Below are positions 21,640 to 34,497 of a DNA stretch of 64,000 bases, one piece after another (the stretch's first letter is position 1; each line of letters opens with the position of its first letter). A program made the position numbers and the translations under genes. Location of the stretch: NCBI GenBank assembly GCA_027257055.1, contig JAPVLO010000627.1, positions 496,001 to 560,000 of the forward strand. The letters run 5' to 3'. The stretch is from Cephalopachus bancanus (lineage: Eukaryota; Chordata; Mammalia; Primates; Tarsiidae). The notes below the pieces were generated by a model. That model had not been told where the DNA came from. It did not search any database and saw nothing but the letters and a program-made list of their open reading frames with translations.

Positions 21640-21772
21640 TATTTTTGTGTTGGGTGTCTTACTGTGTCATCCAGACTGGAGTGTAGTGACACAATCATGG
21701 CTCACCACAGATTCAAGCTTCTGGGTGACAGAGTGAGACTCCAACTCAAAAAAAAAAAAAAAAAAAAAAAAA
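21640..21772. repeat. Rearranged SINE: antisense start fused to a sense tail
   Basis: 21640-21718 reads as the antisense start of an Alu-type SINE (tcttactgtgtcatccagactggag). From 21721 it switches to the sense 3' end of the local SINE (ctgggtgacagagtgagac, then ccaactc) with a 27-base A tail. The rest of both copies is missing. Confidence 0.75.
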
Positions 21773-22574
21773 AGAGATGAAGCAGCCATGGTCCCTGCTG
21801 ACTAGGAATTTAATCTGGAGCACATAGATGATTGACTTCAGTGTCATGTAGTCAGGACAAAGAAGTAAGGTTTTCAGGAAACTTGGGCATCATTTGGGTC
21901 ACTTCCCTTCTGTTATTGTTGTAAGATCTGATATCACCACCTGAAAAGCTATTTATGGAGAAAAGAGCTGTTGTAATTATTATCATTCCTATTGTGCTTA
22001 CCTTGTTAAGAATAGTATTTAAGTTCCAATATAAGTGTAATAGAAAACCCTAATAGTTTGGATTGAATTGCTCTTGTAATTGTATGTTATAAAATAGACA
22101 AAGACATTCCTTGAATGGATTAAAATTATACAAACTCTGGAAGTCAAGTTTTTTTGGGCTGGCTTAGAAAAGACAATTGAAAATACCCAACAACATAGAC
22201 ATCAGAAGCACAGACTCACTTTCCCATCCCAGGCCACGTCCATCCTTTTCTGATACATGCCCATACAGAACTGCCTGGAGGAGGTCAGGAGTTTTGGTGA
22301 CTGCTCCTGCCATCTCTCTAGAGCTGGTGCTTGCAACTTCTTGAGACCCAGAATCAGATTCATGGGAGCATAGAACCACATTTTGGAGCCTTAATTTCTT
22401 TTACATTAAACCTGCATTTCTAGAGACATTCCACCTGGCAACCTGTTCTCTATTACTACAAATTTAATAGTTATTGCACAAGTTATTTGAAAGTAAATAT
22501 AAACACAAGAATTAAAACTGCCTCTGAACTACACTTAACTGCTTATTTCTATATTCCTTTGATCTAATCTGTAT
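21773..22574. other. Intronic DNA, nothing recognised
   Basis: AT-rich sequence without a repeat or coding signal I can name. A 71-codon ORF on - near 22164-22379 has no recognisable domain. Confidence 0.5.
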
Positions 22575-22870
22575 TTAGCATTTATTTATTCGTTTGAGAA
22601 AGGGTCTCTGTTTGTCAACAAGGCTGGTGTGTGGTGGCATGTTTGTAGCTCGCTGAAACTTCAAACTCCCAGACTTAAGCTATTTCCCTGCCTCATTCTT
22701 TTGAGTGGCTGGTACTACCAGTGTGCATCACCATGCTTTGGTGATTTTTTTGAGGCCATGAGGTCTTGCTTTGTTGAGCAGGCTGATCTCAAACTCTAGA
22801 CCTCAAATGACCTTCCTATTTTGGCCTTCCAAAGTGATGCAATTACAAGCATGCACTACCAGGTCTGGGC
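22575..22870 (-). repeat. Old Alu-type SINE
   Basis: Reverse complement of a dimeric SINE with strong divergence (gagaaagggtctctgtttg, ggccttccaaagtgatgcaa). It lacks a poly-T run. Confidence 0.8.
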
Positions 22871-22954
22871 TATATGTAGCTTTTACTTTATCTTTTGTCT
22901 TTAAAAGTCTATGATAGAGAAACAGAAGAAATAGAAAGGATGGGATCTTCATCT

Positions 22955-23095
22955 AACTCCTGTTGGAAATCATGAGGCACTTAGCACCCACCTCCCAGGG
23001 TGTTATGAGGATTAACTAACATAAGGTGATGTTCCCAGCACAGTGTATCCTAGCAGACTTGTGAGCAGAGCATGCGCTTCATAAACATTACATTA
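22955..23095 (+). repeat. MIR SINE fossil
   Basis: The blocks cccacctcccagggtgttat, gaggattaactaacataagg and a cttcataaacatta end follow the MIR core order. Confidence 0.6.
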
Positions 23096-23508
23096 ATGCA
23101 TGTGCACTTGTTGTTTTTGAAATGCAGTCTTTCTTAGATGTTTTGCCTTCTTTAGCCTCTGTAAACTTTAAAGGGCAAGAGAAAATGCCATATTTTAAGA
23201 TGGAGATTGGTAGTTTACATTGGGATGAAGTATATTTGTGTTGTGATAAGAGTGTTGGGTGTGAGGGGCTCTGCTATGCCTGCTTTCTCTAGCTGAGTGA
23301 TACTATAGTGGGTGCAGTGGGAGCAGCATCAGCATGACAGAGGACTTGTCTAAGAAGACAACTCATAGACCCCTTCTAAACCTTCAGAATTATATGACTT
23401 TTAGTGTGTCCCAGAATCACATGATTTGTATGCCCATTAAATCTTGGGAGAGAAAGCTTAGAAAAGTGACTCTGTGCAGGCTTCCATTTAGGATCACAGG
23501 GTTAGCAT

Positions 23509-23922
23509 AAAGAACAAAATGCTGATTGATCTTCAAAATGGTGATTCCCCTCTATTTCCTGATTCTCTTCCTTTGGTGCACTTTATTTGAAAAATGGCAG
23601 GCTTCCATTGGCAGGCTTTATTTGAAAAATGGTGAACTTCCTTTGGTAAGTATTAAAATCCAATCAGAAATCCAGAAACAAGTACTTTGCCTTATTTGAA
23701 CTAAAATTGCATAGGTGATGTCTGGGAGAGATTGTTACCTCTGTGGTACCCAGACAATGGGAAACCAGGGGAGAGATCTGCACACTAGGATATAAGTATA
23801 CCTGTTGTAATCTCCTTGGGTGTGCCTGATACCAGACACTCGTTCTTGCAAGATCGCTATAAAAGCTTCATTTCACTGCTCTCCAAATTTCCATTCTTGG
23901 ATCAATGTGGGTATTTCTCACA
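23509..23922 (+). repeat. 5' LTR of the second ERV
   Basis: Aligns with 29691-30079 from aaagaacaaaat to the closing CACA-like end. A TATA box (tataagtata) lies at 23791-23800 and a ctataaaag block near 23860 occupies the place of the polyadenylation signal of the other LTR. It carries an extra tandem copy of a tttatttgaaaaatgg-containing segment (23580-23640). The start is approximate because no clear TG or target duplication fixes it. Confidence 0.87.
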
Positions 23923-23924
23923 AC

Positions 23925-23942
23925 TGGGGTTCGTCCGGGATT
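23925..23942 (+). other. ERV primer-binding site, tRNA-Pro-like
   Basis: tggggttcgtccgggatt lies two bases after the LTR end. It resembles the primer site complementary to the 3' end of tRNA-Pro used by murine-type gammaretroviruses, with one base missing and one changed. The assignment is by recognition and could be another tRNA. Confidence 0.65.
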
Positions 23943-24391
23943 ATTGTGACTGCGGGATCGGGCTCCTGTCAGAGGGGTAGACATGTCCCACCCAGGTTTT
24001 TGTAGCTCACTCCACCTGGATGTCCCAGGTTCCCATGGCTCAGCAGATAAGCCTGAGACTGTTAGTTGAGAGTTGGTGAAGGAGATGCTCAAAAAGGCAG
24101 GCACTACCTGCAGCGACCTGGTAACCTTATGCTTGAGCCAATGTAGGAAAATTAGGACTATAAGAGCTGTCTCGGGGGTTGGGAAATTCTTGGAAGTTGA
24201 GTGTGTGTGACTGCGATGTATCCCAGATATGAAGTAAGTGTGGAGTCCCAATCCGCAGTTCCATTGTCCCATGAGGGAAATGGCCAGAGATGGATGAAGT
24301 GAGTCCTAACATATGCAAGAAACCTCCAATATGGGGAGTTGAGCACATTAAGAGAAACTCAAGAATCAGATCACTTGCCTGGTAACCAGGA

Positions 24392-25690
24392 ATGGGAAAT
24401 AAAAACTCTAGGCCTAGGAAAGGAGGAAGTCAGGATGACTCCTCTGAAATTCTCCCAGTTAGTCCGCTGGGGTGAATGTTAAGAGATTGGAAGGAAGGAT
24501 GATTCCAGAACTAAGAAAAAGAAAAAAAGTAAAATAATTAAATTTTAAATTTTGCTGTTTTATAAGGACCAAGGAACCAACCCACCAACCCTTGGCATTC
24601 TGGCTACAATTCAGCTTTGAGGTGAACTCTCTTTGTCAAACATTGGTTCTGTATGTAAATAATATACCTTCTGTTTTTATCAGAAGAAAGGGACTATGCC
24701 CTCTGTTGGCTTCCCAGAGCTCTCCCTGTGTTTCCCCTTTGAACAGGAGAAGAAGGAGAGAAAATCTTTGGGTTTTTGGAGGAAAGGGAAAAAAACCTTA
24801 GTATTCCTTCCCCTTAGAATTTCTGGGAGGAACAGAGGACAGGGAATAAAACGGGACACGGGTCTATCAGAAACTCAAGAATCAAGACTCCCCAAGTGTC
24901 AAAATCCAATATCCTAATTTAAAGAACGAACTAGAACAAGGCAAAAAGAATATAGAAAAATTTCCCTTTCCTTTTGCAGACTCAAAAGGAAATTGAAAAC
25001 TGTTCCTGTTGAGGGAGGTTCCTTTGGGGCAAGGGGAAGTTGTCTCTGTCAATGCCCCACTCACTAGCTCGGAGGTAATTTTAAAAAAGAAATGAAGCCA
25101 TTACTGGAAGACCCCCTAGAATTAGCAGATAATTTGGCCAATTTTTAGGACCCAAAGATATACCTGGGCAGAACTAATGTAAATTATAAATATCCTATTT
25201 ACCCGTGAGATATGGGGAATGATTTCAAGGACTGCAATGTCCATTTGGGAACAGGAACATCCCCCAGGATTAGGGGTACAACCGGCTGTGTAAAAATATT
25301 TGAATACAGATCCTGAAAGGGATAATGATCAATAGGATAGAATTAGAATGCAGGATCTGAGAGGACTTATAATTAAGGGGATTAGAGAATCAGATTCAAG
25401 ATCTCAAAATATCTCAAAGGCTTTTGAAATGCAACAAGAAAAGGAAGAATCTCCAACAAAACTCCCTGATTTCCTACTGTGAATCAGGGATCAAATGAGA
25501 AAATACTCAGGGCTAGATCCAGAAGACCCTATAGGACAGAGTCTTTTAAAGATTAATTTTGTAACCAAGAGTTGGCTAGACATTGCTAGGAAACTACAGA
25601 AATTAGACGGATGGAATGAAAGATCCCTTGAGGAATTTTTAAGAGAAGCATGAAAGGTGTTTGTCAAGAGAGATGAAGGGGGAAGAAAAA
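24392..25690 (+). pseudogene. ERV gag remnant (matrix to capsid)
   Basis: The ATG at 24392 is followed by GGA AAT (M-G-N), as for a myristoylated matrix start, but the frame closes soon after. From about 25085 capsid-like sequence is seen through several frames. A Q-Q-E-K-E-E-S-P major-homology-like block lies near 25430-25460 and an R-D-Q-M-R-K-Y-S-G block near 25488. Stops are many. The nucleocapsid zinc knuckle is absent: similarity ends near 25690, where the internal deletion begins. The matrix start is less certain than the capsid. Confidence 0.72.
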
Positions 25691-25779
25691 CAAGCAAAAA
25701 TTATGGTAACCACAGTAGAGAGTAGTTGGAAGGAGAGGTGTGGGACTACCCTGAACAAAGATGGGAAGCCAGAGAGGAA

Positions 25780-27075
25780 CTCCTTTGAGGCAGTTGGTAA
25801 TAGATTAGCTGATGAAATAGCCAAGTAGTCTGCTTTTGAAAGTGAAATTAAGCTCCTAAATCTTACCCCTAATATACCCACAGTCACCACAATACCACAG
25901 CTTACTGAGAAAGAAATAAAACAAATGAGAGAATTAGGAGCTTTCCCAAATAAAGAAGGTAAATGGGTTCTTCCAGATGGGAGAGAAATGTTCAATAAAC
26001 TAATTATGAGGGAGCTAATGACTATATTATGTAGAGGAAGCCATTGGGTATTTCAAGCAATGTGTGACACCCTCTTAAAAACTTACAGAAGTATAGGTAT
26101 CTGCATTATTACTAAACAAATTTGTGAAGGATATATAATTTGTTAAAAAATAAGTAAAAGAGCTATTACAAAATCAACAAAAGGAGAAAGACCCCCAGGA
26201 TTAAGGCCCTTCCAAAGTATCCAAATTGATTTTACTGAAATGCCCAAGGTTGGGAAACTCAAATATTTATTAGTAACTGTCGATCATCTCACCTGTTGGG
26301 TGGAAGCTTACCCAGTAACAATGGCCACAGCAGGGCCAGTAATAAAATTACTTCTAGAACAGGTAACCCCTAGATTTGGCCTAATTGAAAACACTGATTC
26401 AGATGATGGGAGTCACCTTACTTCAAAGGTATTACAATGAATTGCAATAGCACTTCCGATCTAATGGGATTTCCATACCCCTTGGTACCCACTGTGTTCA
26501 GGAAGGTGTTCATAGAATGAATGAATCAAACCTTAAAAATGCATGTAACCAAACTCATACTAGAAACTAAAATACCATGGATTAAACATCTCCCTATAGC
26601 TCTCCTTAGAATTAGGATAGCCTCCAGAAAAGACTTAGGCTTGTCGCCCTATGAATTATTATATGGGCTACCATATCTAGGAAGAACAACAGATCTACCA
26701 ACCATGGAGATAAAAGATCAATTTTTGAAAGAATATATGTTGGCTATTTCTTCCACCCTATCTTCCCTTAAACTAAAAGGACTCTTTGCTCAAACTCCTC
26801 CTGAGTTTGCAGTTCACCATTTCCAGCTTGGAGATGAAGTGCTGATCAAGGCCTGGAAAGAAAATAAGCTCCAACCATGCTGGGAGGGCCCCTATCAAGT
26901 ACTCCTGACTACAGAAATGGCAATATGGACTGCTGAGAAGGGATGGGCACACTATACTAGAGTCAAGAAATCAACCACGGGAACTCTGGTAAAAACAAAA
27001 GAACTGGATCAGCGGGAAATTTCCCAAAGTAAGTCTTTAAAACTGAAATTAAGAAAAATTAACCTTCATAACTAA
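25780..27075 (+). pseudogene. ERV RNase H tail plus integrase remnant
   Basis: G-N-R-L-A-D-E-I-A-K (~25797-25826) is the extreme C-terminal block of a retroviral RNase H; nothing upstream of it in the domain is present. Integrase follows: the first catalytic aspartate in I-D-F-T-E-M (~26224-26241), the second in the D-S-D-D-G block near 26397-26411, and the last ORF (26521-27075) with M-N-Q-T-L-K and C-terminal G-D-E-V-L-I-K and W-E-G-P-Y-Q-V blocks. Stops lie near 25826, 26145 and 26440. The N-terminal zinc-binding part is weak. Confidence 0.85.
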
Positions 27076-27148
27076 CCTCTCATGAATCTTTCTGACAGTT
27101 TACTCATAACTCTGCCCATAGTATTTGCCTTACTCTTTATTGTAATCT

Positions 27149-27428
27149 GGGCTCAGTGGCTCAGCCTGTAATCCTGCGCCTTTGGGAGGCTGAGGTGAGT
27201 AGATTGCCTGAGCCCGCGGGTTCGCAACCCGCCTGGGCAGCGAGACCTCATCTCTACGATAAATCAAAAAATCAGCCGGGTGTGGTAGCGCCCGCCTGTA
27301 ATTCCGGCTACACAGAAGGCTGAGGCAGAAGGGTCGCCGGAGTCCAGCAGGTCGAGGCTGTGGTGGCCGGGAGCGGCCACTGCACTCCAGTCTGGGTGAC
27401 AGAGTGAGACTCCAACTCAAAAAAAAAA
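27149..27428 (+). repeat. Young-looking Alu-type SINE inside the ERV
   Basis: Full dimer flanked by a 7-bp duplication, gtaatct, at 27142-27148 and 27429-27435. It belongs to the local subfamily marked by tgcgcctttgggaggc and cagcgagacc (a short deletion against the older cttggcgagacc form). It interrupts the short spacer between integrase and env, so it post-dates the ERV. Confidence 0.95.
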
Positions 27429-27481
27429 GTAATCTTTACTGTTAAATGTTTATGTCAAGGCCCCCTTAATCCTGAACGTCC

Positions 27482-29580
27482 ATGAGATTACTTCCTTCCT
27501 TAGAAATATTCCAAGTGGAATCAAACAAAATGACTAACTTATCATTGTCCCTAAAGAAAACTATTATGACTTTATGTTTAATAGGTATAGTCCTTATAGT
27601 TTATGGAGAGACATTAGACAGTCTTCTAACTTCTGACACTAAAGGCTTAACTGAAGTACAAAAATGGGATGATTTAGTTAAAAGATACCTAATAAACAAA
27701 AAGCCTTCAGGATATCCCATTAGACTAATAATTAATATAACAAAAACTTGGGCCCCCCAAACTCTCAGATTTGACATATGTCCAATAATACCTTGTGGGG
27801 ATTTTAATTACCAAAGACAGCTTTCTTGTGCACACAAATATCTCTATCCTGATGAATCTCTGGGAACTTCTTACAAACACTGTCATAACTGGGAAGATGT
27901 ATGGTGGAGTACAGACACTAAGGACTGGGTAGCTAGCCCATGTAAAAGTAATACTCTATCCTTAAAGAAGTAAGTTGTACTTTACTAAAGCAGCTATGCC
28001 AAAAAATTGTCAAGATTTATAATGTAACCCGGTCATACCATAATTAAGTCACATCTTATTGATAGATATTCTATGATAGCACCTTAAAGCTATGGTATAG
28101 GAAAAGACATCTCAGGGATGTCAGTTTCAGTAGGAAGTTTTGCCTTAGACTTACTGAAGGTGAAACCCAAGGTATGGTAAATACCCCTACTCAATCAACA
28201 CTGACTAAAAATCCTAGTGAACTTGACCGTACTCAAAATGATCCAAAAAAGGTGGTTATATTGGAAGTCACAAATATTAGACAGATTATAGAAATTAAGA
28301 CAGGTTATAGGGAAACAAATGCTTGGATAGAATGAATAAAATTTACCACATCAACTCTAAATCAGAGTAATTGTTAATACATGTGCTGTTGGATGGCCAC
28401 AGGCTTAGGTGGTCCCATTTCCCATTAATTGGATCACAGACCCCAATGGAATGAATTGTATGTTGGCCCTGTACCAAGACAAGGATGCTTGGGGAAAAAA
28501 GGAATGGAAAGGTTTGTGCTTGCTTCATCCTGCGTTATAGAAATCTGACCTGAGGGTACCTCCTTCTGTCCCCATAATGGAGTTGAATCACTTCTCGTGT
28601 TTTACCAGATGGAGGGAAGGACCCACTATGATAAGGGACATTGACTTGAGGAGATTTTGAACCCACACCTTGGATGTGTCAGAGGTACTTGAGGGCAACT
28701 ACTCTAACTTCACCATCCCTCGAGCAGATGTTTGCTGGTACTGTGGTGGGAAGACGTTGTTGGAACTGTTGCCACCCAAATGGGCTGGGACCTGTGCTTT
28801 AGTCCAATTGGCTATCCCATTCACCTTGGCATTTTGCTCTGATCTAGATATGAAACACAAAAATAGAAACAAAAGCTCATTAGAAGAATCATTTGACCCT
28901 GATATATATGTACTGTAGGGGTCCCAAGAGGAGTCCCCAGTGAATTTAAGAATTTAAGACCAGGAACCAAATAGCTGCAGGATTTGAATCTGTACTCTTT
29001 TGGCAGTCCACCATCAATGAGAATGTGGATTGGATTAGCTGTATTTATTATAATCAATAAAAGTTCATCAACTATACTAGGGATGCATCTATACTAGGGA
29101 TCCCTATACTAGGGATGCAACTATACTAGGGATGCAATCAGGCATAGCTGAATAATTGGACACTACAAGCAGAATGGCCTGGGAAAATTGTATGGTTCTA
29201 GACATGATGTTAGCAGAGAAGGGAGGAGTTTGTATCATGTTAGGAGGAAAATGTTGTACTTTTATTCCTAATAACACTGCCCCTGGTGGAGTGATCACAA
29301 AGGCATTACAGGATTGTCAACTTTGGCCATGAGCTAGCTGAAAGTTTTGGTACTGATGACCCTTTTACAAATTTGTTAGAAGCATGGTTTGGGAAATGGA
29401 AAGGAATGATAGCCTCAATTCTAGCCTTCCTTGTAATTGTAGCCAGCATATTAATGGCTGTTGGTTGTTGTATAATTCCTTGTATCTGAGGTTTAACCCA
29501 AAGACTTATAGAAACTGCTATCAATAAACAAATGCTTATGGGCTATACCCATAATCATCTTATGATAATGGAGACCAAAT
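27482..29580 (+). pseudogene. ERV envelope remnant
   Basis: The first ORF (27482-27973) has a likely Env start at ATG 27530, a hydrophobic signal-like stretch (~residues 10-25 from it) and SU-like sequence. 28000-28660 is broken by stops. The ORF at 28670-28918 carries a C-W-Y-C motif and a P-P-K-W-A-G-T-C block seen in several class I ERV envelopes. In TM, a C-x6-C-C motif lies near 29230-29260, preceded by L-A-E-K-G-G-V, and a membrane anchor lies near 29400-29490, followed by a short tail. A tandem 17-bp repeat (29071-29138) sits between SU and TM. It cannot encode a full protein. Confidence 0.85.
29071..29138 (+). repeat. Short tandem repeat (about 17-bp unit) in ERV env
   Basis: Four consecutive units of ctatactagggatgcaa type, the second shortened. 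Not explained by env coding sequence. Confidence 0.9.
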
Positions 29581-29666
29581 TAAACATTGAAAAAGAAAGT
29601 CTAAAATTATTAAACAAATTTGAAACAAACCTCAATCTTAATGGAAATGAAATAAAAAAATTCTTA

Positions 29667-29690
29667 AAAAGAAAAAGAGGGAGAAAATTT
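29667..29690 (+). other. ERV polypurine tract
   Basis: A purine run (aaaaagaaaaagagggagaa) directly before the 3' LTR start, at the expected place. Confidence 0.75.
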
Positions 29691-30079
29691 AAAGAACAAA
29701 ATACTGATTCATTTTCAAAATGGTGATTTCCCCACTCTATTTCCTGGTTGTCTTCCATTGACTGGCTTTATTTGAAAAATGGTGGGCTTCCTTTGGTAAA
29801 TACTAAAATCCAATCAGAAATCCAGAAACATGTACTTTGCCTTATTTGAATAAAAATTGCCTAGGTAACATCAGGTAGAGATTATAAACTTTGTGGTACC
29901 CAGTCAGTGGGGAACTAGGGGAGGAACCCGCGTTTTAGGATATAAATATGCATGTTGTAATCTCCTCGGGTGTGCCTACTACCAGATACCCGTTTTTGCA
30001 AGATTGCTATTAAAGCTTCGCTTCTCTGCTCTCCGAGTTTCTATGTTGAGTTATTCGACTGACGTGCATATTTCCCACA
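29691..30079 (+). repeat. 3' LTR of the second ERV
   Basis: Partner of 23509-23922. TATA box tataaatatg at 29941-29950 and polyadenylation signal attaaa at 30009-30014 are better kept than in the 5' LTR. It ends at cccaca. It lacks the tandem duplication seen in the 5' LTR. Confidence 0.88.
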
Positions 30080-30119
30080 GTCAAGCAGAAGAAACACCCT
30101 CATCTGTGTCCTTCCCAGA

Positions 30120-30790
30120 AATCCTGTTTATTGGTCTGAGTAGAAGTATAATTGTTTGGGTGGTTTTTCTTCAGTTATTGAATTTTAGTTTATTCTATTT
30201 TGGTCATAAATAATCTGTAAGATTTCAATTTTTAAAACTTTGCTAAGACTTTTGTTTTCTAATGAGTGGCTTATTTAAGATATTTAACTGGCTATTGAGA
30301 AGATTTTGTATACTGCTGTTTTTTTGTGGAATGTTTTTTATATATCTATTAGGTGTAATTGTTGTAGTTCTTTCAAGTCCTCTGTTACCTTATTAATATT
30401 CAATTTTGCTTTGTTATTTATTACTAGAGGTAGGGTATAGAAGTATCTTATTATATTGCTGTATATTTCCTACTTCAATTCAGTCAATGTTTACTTATAT
30501 GGAAACAAAAAATTTGAGACATTGCCCCTCAAAACACATACATACATATACATTTGTCATGGGTTCCCAGTGAGTGAACCTTTTCATTATTATTTAACAA
30601 CCCTCTTTGTCTTTTGAGATATTTTTCTTGATGTACATTTTATCAGGTGTGACTGTTTTGGGCTAAAAATATATTTTGCCTAATATATTGTGATTTTTTT
30701 TTCTGCTCTCATTTGATTTATATTTGTATAGAATGTCTTTAGTTCTTCTGCCACCTTCTGTCTGCTTTTGTCATTACTTTGAGTTTTTTT
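30120..30790 (-). repeat. Old L1 ORF2 fragment
   Basis: Reverse complement of old L1 ORF2, recognised by blocks such as gttgtagttctttcaagtcc and tcttttgagatatttttctt. Heavily diverged; borders approximate. Confidence 0.6.
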
Positions 30791-31049
30791 AAGAGAATAT
30801 ATTGTTGAATATTTTCAAATAATTCATTCTGTCAGTTTATGTGATATAATTGGGAATTTTATTACATAAATACATAATTTTCTAAAAGAGAAGAACATCT
30901 TATTGCAATTTTATTGCTTTTAGTTTTGTAGCTATTTTTTCTTTCTTTCTTTTTTGCCTGTCATACTTGGTATAGTTTTATAGTAGTTTGTAATATATGT
31001 TCACCTGAGGCTAGGAAGTTATATAAGTTGTAATTTTTAGTTCTTGCAG

Positions 31050-32420
<1,371 letters not shown>

Positions 32421-32734
32421 AAAGAGTTACAAATACTACTTCTGAAATACTTTTCACAAAATATATTTCAAAGAAAGTATATACCACTTAAGAGATGTTA
32501 TCTATGTATTACATTTTAAAGTTGTATTAAATTACAGTAGCAATGTGTAGTATAATGTTCACTCACCTGTGCTTCTGTGATTTTGAGTTTCCTGCCTGTC
32601 ACATGGTAATGCTAGCATTCCTTTGATTAACACCTTCTTTTGAGGAAATGTTATACTTAAAATGTGTGTACCTTTTTGGGGCACCCTCTGTGTAAGTTAT
32701 AGAGTGTTAAAGAGTATACTGATTGAAAACATTA

Positions 32735-32950
32735 CAAATGTCAAGAGGAGTACATGACAGATACTATTGTAAACAGGAGAATTTATACTGGAGGCAAACC
32801 ATCCAATAGTTCAAGAAACATTATTCAATGTCAGATAATTTATATTGGAGGGAAACCCTACAAGTGTAATAAATGTGAAAAAACATTTGCTCAAAAAATA
32901 TTCCTTAGAAGACATCAAAGTGCTTACTATAATATACTGTATAGATGAAT
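32735..32950 (+). pseudogene. Outlying zinc-finger remnants
   Basis: Two to three more finger-like units follow a 300-bp gap. The clearest has G-G-K-P-Y-K-C-N-K-C-E-K-T-F and an R-R-H-Q end (~32848-32917). They may be the far end of the same finger array, separated by insertion or decay. Confidence 0.7.
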
Positions 32951-32984
32951 TAAATATATATATAAACTCTTGTGTGGAGGTAAT

Positions 32985-33175
32985 CCTACTGTATCAGCCT
33001 CCTGAGTAGCTGGGACTACAAAGCGCATGCCACTCCTGGTTATTGTCTTTTATTTTTTTGTAGACATGGAGTCTCACTGTGTTGCACGGGATGGTCTCAA
33101 ACTTCAGGGCTCAATCCTTCCACCTTGTCCTCTCAAAATGCTGAAATTATAGGGTGAGTGACTGTGCCCAGCCCC
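32985..33175 (-). repeat. Partial old Alu-type SINE
   Basis: Reverse complement, starting inside the element (tcagcctcctgagtagctgg) and running to the cccagcccctt end. Confidence 0.85.
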
Positions 33176-34497
33176 TTTCACTTTTTATTACTAGCATAAT
33201 TGAAGTTTGTTTTTTTTTTTTGGCTTAGTTGAGCCAATTTTTAAAAAAATGTAAATGCTGGGGGAGCTTCATAAATTATAGGTTTTTTTTTTAAAAAAAA
33301 ACACATAAAGGAAGCAAGTTTGCACAGGACATTGCTGGATGTTTTTGAGATGGTCCATTATTAGCAGTAAATATTCCTGTGGGAGTTTGTGGCTCCAGGA
33401 AAGAGAGAAAAGGTTAAGAAATGGTATTGATTCTGCATATGGACAGGGGATATCTAAACACAGTCTGCACAACTGACTCTGCAAATTTAGATAGATAAAT
33501 TATGTTTATTTAAAAAAATTTAATATTCAGATTTTCACTGTCTCTTTATTTTCACCTGCAGCTCCACATGCATCACAGTGCTTCTTCTTGCCTTTGTAAA
33601 TTTTGGTGAAAAGTTTCAGATTTTCTAATGCAATTTAGAAATTTTTAACTAACGATTTTGATGTTATTTATAGGTCATAAATGAAATGTTTGGATCACTT
33701 AATTGAGATAAGCGGTGTGCTGTGTTAATGAACCCAAAATTAAGTCAGGCAGTTAGCATTGTTTTTGTTCGTTAAAGGAAAATATTATTGGATCCTAACA
33801 CAAAGTGGTAAATGTAAAATTAGTTAGAATAGTTTAATCATTAATATCAACTGGTTGTATAAGTACTATGTTAAGCAGCAGAATTTTAAAGTTTCTTAAA
33901 ATGTATTTTAGAGTTAAAGTCTTAGAGTTAATAGTGATTAAAGAATTTTGAACATAATTTTCTGTGAAATTCATGTAGCACTAAATAGTCTGTATGTTTC
34001 CATGTAGATTCTAAGTTTGGATGTATCAGGAGACACCAACAAAAACCTGGAATGTATTTATAAAAAGTTGTGTATTCTCACATTTTAAACTTCAGTCACC
34101 TTCAAAGTACTCTTTGTTTGATGCAATGCATCAATTGAGATGCTTTTTCCTTTGCTCAAAACAGGTTTTGAACTTGTCAAGTTTGATACCTTTTGGTGCT
34201 TCTGCCATTTTTTTTGTTTCATCTCTTTCACAATGGCAAAATATTTCTCTTTGAGGAGTTCTTTTATTTGGAGAACCAAACAAAAAAGTCCTCCAGGGCA
34301 TGATGGGGTGAATAGGGAGGGTGTCATGCCTTTTTGTTGTTGTTGTTACAACTTCTGAACTCTCAGTGTGGTGTGGGCAGGCTGTTCATCTAAATCACCC
34401 ATCATGAAATGGGCAAATGTGTTGTTGGAATCTCCAAAATAAATTCAGTGAAGCCAAACATAGCCTCTCAATGCCATTAAAAATAAATTACTGTTCT
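33176..34497. other. Non-coding DNA; possible unrecognised coding fossil on -
   Basis: Mostly AT-rich with nothing assignable. On - at 34327-34085 an 80-codon open stretch has a lysine-rich, protein-like second half (I-K-E-L-L-K-E-K-Y-F, then M-K-Q-K-K-W-Q-K-H-Q-K). It may be part of a processed pseudogene, but I do not recognise the parent. Confidence 0.35.

Larger units (their letters stand above)
23509..30079 (+). mobile_element. Class I ERV with both LTRs and a large internal deletion
   Basis: Two related direct LTRs bound a primer-binding site, gag, integrase and env remnants and a polypurine tract. Nucleocapsid, protease, RT and most of RNase H are missing. A SINE has inserted between integrase and env. 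Stops are frequent in gag and env. The LTRs differ visibly from each other, which points to an old insertion. It sits in the presumed intron of the zinc-finger pseudogene on the same strand. The integrase and envelope types place it in the gamma-like class I ERVs, distinct from the provirus at 1-6882. Confidence 0.93.

Noticed and set aside
15741..23500. KRAB A or KRAB b exon
   Set aside because: Scanned by eye for the typical KRAB text and splice sites; nothing convincing was seen.
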